Source: an uncultured Pelagibacteraceae bacterium (GTDB lineage: Bacteria > Pseudomonadota > Alphaproteobacteria > Pelagibacterales > Pelagibacteraceae). From it: a stretch of 64,000 nucleotides of DNA. The notes under the pieces were generated by a model. That model was not told the origin of the DNA, searched no databases, and was given only the letters and a program-made list of their open reading frames with translations. The stretch is from the NCBI GenBank assembly GCA_905612235.1, contig CAJQRF010000003.1:1-64000 (forward strand). The letters run 5' to 3'. Every line of letters starts with the position of its first letter. Position 1 is the first letter of the stretch. The translations under genes were made by a program, and so were the position numbers. This document shows, one piece after another, positions 59,844 through 64,000 of the stretch.

Positions 59844-61034
59844 CTATTTTTTGCTTAATACGTCTGCTCTAAACGTTATGTAAACAGTAAGAATTAAAAG
59901 AGGCAAACAAAACAAGTTCATCATTTTCCAACCTGTAAAACTTAACAATATTCCTGCTGATAAACTTGCTAATGCCATTGTAGAATATACAATCAAATCA
60001 TTCATTCCCTGTGCTCTAAATTTCTCTTCTTCATTATATGTTAAAACAACTAAACTAGTTCCTGAAATAAATAAGAAATTCCAACCTAATCCTAAAAACA
60101 CCAACGAAACAAAATAATTTGCAAACGTTTGTTCAAGTAAACTTAAGATTATTGTCACTAAATAAAATATAACTCCTATGTACATTATATTACTATGTCC
60201 AAACTTTTTAATTAAATGCCCTGTAATTAAAGAGGGTAGAAACATGGCTACTAGATGGAATTGAAGAACTATACCTGTTTTTTCTAAACTTATTTTTTCC
60301 ATCACGTGCATACTTAAAGGTGTAGCTGTCATTAAGCATGACATTACAGCATACGCAACCGCTGCTGCAGTTGCTGCTTGTAAAAATCTTGGCTGAAAAA
60401 GTATTTCAGAAAATTTTCGTCCACTATATTTATTATTAAAATCTACTTTTGCTTTTTCATTATCTTTATAAAAAAATAAAAGCATTGCTGGAATAAAAGT
60501 AAAAACAGTGAGTAAAAGATAAGAACCAGCATATAAATGCTCAGGAATAAGATTTTTCGTATAATTTGCTAAAGTTAAAGCCATAAAGCCAGAAACGATT
60601 CCAGCTAACATTAAAATAGAAATAGCTTTTGTCGCTTGTTCTTTCTCTACACTTTCTGCTGCTGCAAAACGATATTGATGAGTAAATGCCATCCCCATAC
60701 CAAGAACTAGACATGCAATACAAAATAAAATAAAGTTTTGTTGAGTGATAGCGAAAGCAGCTAGCAAAGTAGTCCCTGAACTTCCTAAAGCCGCAAAAAT
60801 AAAACCTAATCTTCTACCTATTTTACTCATTATTTTTGAAGCAAAAATAGTAAAAATTGCAGTGCCAACAACTGATAAAGCTACGGGTAATGTGGATAAA
60901 GATTTTATAGAAGTAATTTGTGACCCAATAATTCCACCTAAAAAAACTGTAATAGCTGCATTTGTAAATCCAAAAATTTGACTAAGAACTAACAAAGAAA
61001 GGTTTTTATTCATTAATAAAACGATAAGTATCAA
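59844..61034 (-). CDS. MFS transporter
   Basis: 12-TM-like; SKIMSKIGRRLGFIFAALGS. Confidence 0.88.
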   Translation of the reverse strand: MILIVLLMNKNLSLLVLSQIFGFTNAAITVFLGGIIGSQITSIKSLSTLPVALSVVGTAIFTIFASKIMSKIGRRLGFIFAALGSSGTTLLAAFAITQQNFILFCIACLVLGMGMAFTHQYRFAAAESVEKEQATKAISILMLAGIVSGFMALTLANYTKNLIPEHLYAGSYLLLTVFTFIPAMLLFFYKDNEKAKVDFNNKYSGRKFSEILFQPRFLQAATAAAVAYAVMSCLMTATPLSMHVMEKISLEKTGIVLQFHLVAMFLPSLITGHLIKKFGHSNIMYIGVIFYLVTIILSLLEQTFANYFVSLVFLGLGWNFLFISGTSLVVLTYNEEEKFRAQGMNDLIVYSTMALASLSAGILLSFTGWKMMNLFCLPLLILTVYITFRADVLSKK

Positions 61035-61167
61035 ATTTTCTCTATTACCTCAAGTTGTGGCACATATACCTATCTTTGGTATTAAGTTTAAGTTATTACT
61101 AACAACTGGATTAATTCCAGCTGGTTTTTTAGCATTTATTTTAAACGCTACACTTCCAAAAAAATAA
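61021..61167 (+). pseudogene. C-terminal remnant of an NCS2 uracil/xanthine permease-like gene
   Basis: Frame reads ISIKFSLLPQVVAHIPIFGIKFKLLLTTGLIPAGFLAFILNATLPKK*; no N-terminal part present. Confidence 0.45.
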
Positions 61168-61183
61168 TATTTTAAATTATAAA

Positions 61184-61210
61184 AACCTTGGCGATTGAAT
61201 CACCAAGGTT
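61184..61210. terminator. Inverted repeat / terminator-like hairpin
   Basis: aaccttgg...ccaaggtt with 8-bp perfect stem. Confidence 0.55.
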
Positions 61211-61269
61211 GAGTTTTAATAATAAAAATAATTTACTTTTCTTTCATAAAAAAATGCTTATAGTTAAAT

Positions 61270-62331
61270 ATGGGCACTATTAAAGAAGCACTAACATTCG
61301 ATGACGTAACACTTGTCCCTCAATATTCTTCTGTACTTCCTTACGAAACAGTTACAAAAACTCAATTAAATAAAAATCTTAAGTTAAATATACCTTTAAT
61401 ATCTTCAGCTATGGATACAGTAACTGAGTCTATAATGGCTTTAGCAATAGCAAAATTAGGGGGTTTAGGAATTATTCATAAAAATTTAACTCCTACAAAA
61501 CAAGCCGAAGAAGTTAAAAAAGTCAAAAAAAATAATATGATTGTGGGTGCTGCTATTGGAACCAGTGACAAAGATATAGATAGAATTTATAAATTATTAG
61601 AAACTAAAGTAGATTTAATTGTAGTAGATACGGCCCATGGTCACACTAAAAAAGTATTAAATACAATAAATACAATAAAAAAAATTTCAAATAATTGCGT
61701 TATTTGCGCTGGAAATATAGCTACAGGTAAAGCTGCAAAATTCTTAGCGGACGCAGGAGCGGACATAGTTAAGGTGGGAATAGGACCTGGGTCAATTTGC
61801 ACAACACGACTTGTTACAGGTATAGGGGTTCCTCAACTGAGTGCTGTTTTAGACGTTAAAAAGGCACTTGAGAATTATAAAACTAAGATTATTTCTGATG
61901 GAGGTATAAAATTTTCTGGAGATATTTCTAAAGCATTAGCGGCTGGAGCAGATGCAGTCATGATAGGTTCACTATTCTCAGGCACGACAGAAAGCCCAGG
62001 TAAAGTATTTAAACACAAAGGTATATTATATAAAAATTTTAGAGGAATGGGTTCTATAGGAGCTATGTCAGTAGGTTCAGCTGATAGATACTTTCAAAAA
62101 AAAACTAAAAATATTTCTAAATATGTTGCCGAAGGTGTTGAGGGAATTGTGAAATTCAAAGGTCCAGTAGGTAAAGTTATTTATCAGTTAGTTGGTGGGT
62201 TAAAATCTTCTATGGGATATATGGGTTCAAAAACAATTAAAGAATTACAAAAGAAGTGTGAGTTCGTAAAAATTACTAAAGCTGGTTTTTACGAAAGTAT
62301 GGTTCACAATATTGATAAAATTAAAAAATAA
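61270..62331 (+). CDS. guaB: IMP dehydrogenase lacking CBS domains
   Basis: [22 protein letters not shown]; only 353 aa, [20 protein letters not shown] joins the barrel halves directly. Confidence 0.93.
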   Translation: MGTIKEALTFDDVTLVPQYSSVLPYETVTKTQLNKNLKLNIPLISSAMDTVTESIMALAIAKLGGLGIIHKNLTPTKQAEEVKKVKKNNMIVGAAIGTSDKDIDRIYKLLETKVDLIVVDTAHGHTKKVLNTINTIKKISNNCVICAGNIATGKAAKFLADAGADIVKVGIGPGSICTTRLVTGIGVPQLSAVLDVKKALENYKTKIISDGGIKFSGDISKALAAGADAVMIGSLFSGTTESPGKVFKHKGILYKNFRGMGSIGAMSVGSADRYFQKKTKNISKYVAEGVEGIVKFKGPVGKVIYQLVGGLKSSMGYMGSKTIKELQKKCEFVKITKAGFYESMVHNIDKIKK

Positions 62332-63878
62332 TGGGTAGAGAAAAAATAATAATTATTGACTATGGTTCACAGTTTACACAGCTGATAGCAAGAAAAGTTA
62401 GAGAGCTAGGTGTGTATTCTGAAATAATTAATTTTTCAAAAACTCAAAAGTTAAGAAAAGATAAATTATTAAAAGGTATAATACTGTCAGGAGGACCTTT
62501 AACAGCCACAAATAAAAAAACACCCAAGTTAAATTCTGAAATTTTAAACTTAAAAATACCAATATTAGGTATTTGCTATGGTCATCAAATTTTGTCTAAA
62601 AAACTCGGTGGAAAAATTAAAACTTCAAAAAAAAGAGAGTTTGGAAGAGCTTACATAAAAAGTTTTACCAAAAGTCCTATTACTAAAAAATTCTTTGGAA
62701 CAAAAAAAAATTCAGTTTGGATGAGTCATCAAGATGTTGTGAGCGTTATACCAAAAGGGTTTAAAAAAATAGCTTCTAGTCCAAACTCAAAATTTGCAAT
62801 TATTGCTAATGAAAATAAAAAATATTACGGAATACAGTTTCATCCTGAGGTGACCCATACAACAAACGGTAAAATTTTAATAAAAAATTTTTTGTTTGAT
62901 ATCTGTAAAATGAGAAAATCTTGGAATCCAAAAAATCAAGCTAAATTGCTAATTACAAAGATGAAAAAAGAAATAAAAAATGAGAAAGTTATATGTGCTT
63001 TATCAGGAGGTGTAGATAGTAGCGTAGTAGCTTTATTATTAAAAAAAGCTATTAACAAAAATCTTGTCTGTGTTTTTGTTAATACTGGTTTACTTAGGAA
63101 AAATGAAGCTAATGAAATTATAAGAACATTTAAAAAAAAATTTAGAATTAAGTTTATTTATATAAATGCTTCAAAATTATTTTTAAAAAAATTAAGAGGC
63201 GTTACTAATCCTGAAAACAAAAGAAAAGTTATTGGTAAGCTATTTATTCAATTATTTGAAAAATATTCTAAAAAAATTAAGAAAGTTAAATTTTTAGCTC
63301 AAGGAACTCTTTACCCTGATATAATTGAAAGCAAAACAGTTACAGGAAGTCCTTCTTCCAAAATAAAGTCGCATCATAATGTTGGGGGTCTACCGAAAAA
63401 AATGAAATTTAAATTAATTGAACCTTTAAAAGAATTATTCAAAGACGAAGTTAGAAAACTTGGTTTAGAATTATCTTTATCAAAAAAAATTCTTTATAGA
63501 CACCCTTTTCCAGGTCCTGGTTTGGCAATAAGAATTCCTGGAGAGGTAACAAAACAAAAAGTAGAAATTCTTCAAGAGGCTGATTTTATATTCATGAATG
63601 AATTAAAAGAATCAAATTACTATAATAAAATTTGGCAAGCGTACGCTGCTTTACTTCCTATGAAAACAGTTGGTGTTATGGGTGATAGTAGAACGTATGA
63701 ATACACTTGTCTTTTGAGAGCAGTAACATCTGTGGATGGCATGACGGCAGATTTTTTTAATTTTGATAAGACTTTTTTACAAAAAATATCAAATAAAATT
63801 GTAAATTCGGTTAAAGGTGTTAATAGGGTCGTTTATGATATTACGTCAAAACCTCCAAGCACAATTGAACTAGAATAA
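62331..63878 (+). CDS. guaA: GMP synthase (glutamine-hydrolyzing)
   Basis: [31 protein letters not shown]-terminal KPPSTIELE. Confidence 0.96.
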   Translation: MGREKIIIIDYGSQFTQLIARKVRELGVYSEIINFSKTQKLRKDKLLKGIILSGGPLTATNKKTPKLNSEILNLKIPILGICYGHQILSKKLGGKIKTSKKREFGRAYIKSFTKSPITKKFFGTKKNSVWMSHQDVVSVIPKGFKKIASSPNSKFAIIANENKKYYGIQFHPEVTHTTNGKILIKNFLFDICKMRKSWNPKNQAKLLITKMKKEIKNEKVICALSGGVDSSVVALLLKKAINKNLVCVFVNTGLLRKNEANEIIRTFKKKFRIKFIYINASKLFLKKLRGVTNPENKRKVIGKLFIQLFEKYSKKIKKVKFLAQGTLYPDIIESKTVTGSPSSKIKSHHNVGGLPKKMKFKLIEPLKELFKDEVRKLGLELSLSKKILYRHPFPGPGLAIRIPGEVTKQKVEILQEADFIFMNELKESNYYNKIWQAYAALLPMKTVGVMGDSRTYEYTCLLRAVTSVDGMTADFFNFDKTFLQKISNKIVNSVKGVNRVVYDITSKPPSTIELE

Positions 63879-63888
63879 TTTTTTTATA

Positions 63889-64000
63889 CTAGATATGCTT
63901 AATTTTCTCCGGCAAAATACCTTTGGGTCTATATCTCATAACTAATAATAGAGCTATTCCCATTACTAGCAACCTGAAATAAGGAATGGTATTTATCAAA
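63889..64000 (-). CDS. Branched-chain amino acid ABC permease (LivM-like), C-terminal part only
   Basis: Minus strand reads LINTIPYFRLLVMGIALLLVMRYRPKGILPEKIKHI*. Confidence 0.75.
   Translation of the reverse strand, partial: LINTIPYFRLLVMGIALLLVMRYRPKGILPEKIKHI

Noticed and set aside
1-64000. tRNA/rRNA genes, integrases or transposases
   Set aside because: None seen by eye in the spacers or ORFs; a tRNAscan/HMM run would be needed to exclude them fully.

Overview
AT-rich, densely packed alphaproteobacterial chromosome segment. Gene content, short spacers and composition suggest Pelagibacterales/SAR11-like; this is inference, and no rRNA or tRNA was found to confirm it. The left ~4.8 kb is an accessory block: a DUF4116 tandem-repeat protein cut by the window edge, a second small DUF4116 gene, two putative PD-(D/E)XK-type nucleases and several orphans. 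Next comes a molybdenum-enzyme region (moaA/D/E, moeA, moaC, mobA, fdhD, a sulfite dehydrogenase-like pair, and a formate dehydrogenase with fused FdsG-FdsB plus FdsA). At 18.7-24.4 kb there is a compact Rieske/VOC/cupin/glutamine-synthetase-like/alpha-beta-hydrolase operon. At 24.5-30.3 kb there is a TspO/SDR/DUF3833/Cfa/DUF1365/FAD-oxidoreductase cluster. pxpABC, acnA, argE and other housekeeping genes follow. At 44.2-59 kb a divergent catabolic region holds a creatinase + EutA-like + ectoine-hydrolase-like M24 + PotABCD-like ABC transporter operon facing an LLM flavin oxidoreductase + DUF1185 + alpha/beta-hydrolase + ALDH + LivJ-like binding protein + NCS1 permease series. The window ends with a CBS-less guaB, guaA and the C-terminus of a LivM-like permease. 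Candidate undescribed systems are the creatinase/LLM divergent region (with a 13-nt palindrome between the arms) and the GS-like/Rieske operon. I also found three apparent gene remnants absent from the ORF track (Rieske oxygenase, agmatinase-like, NCS2 permease-like) and a 45-bp duplicated terminator flanking the NCS1 permease.
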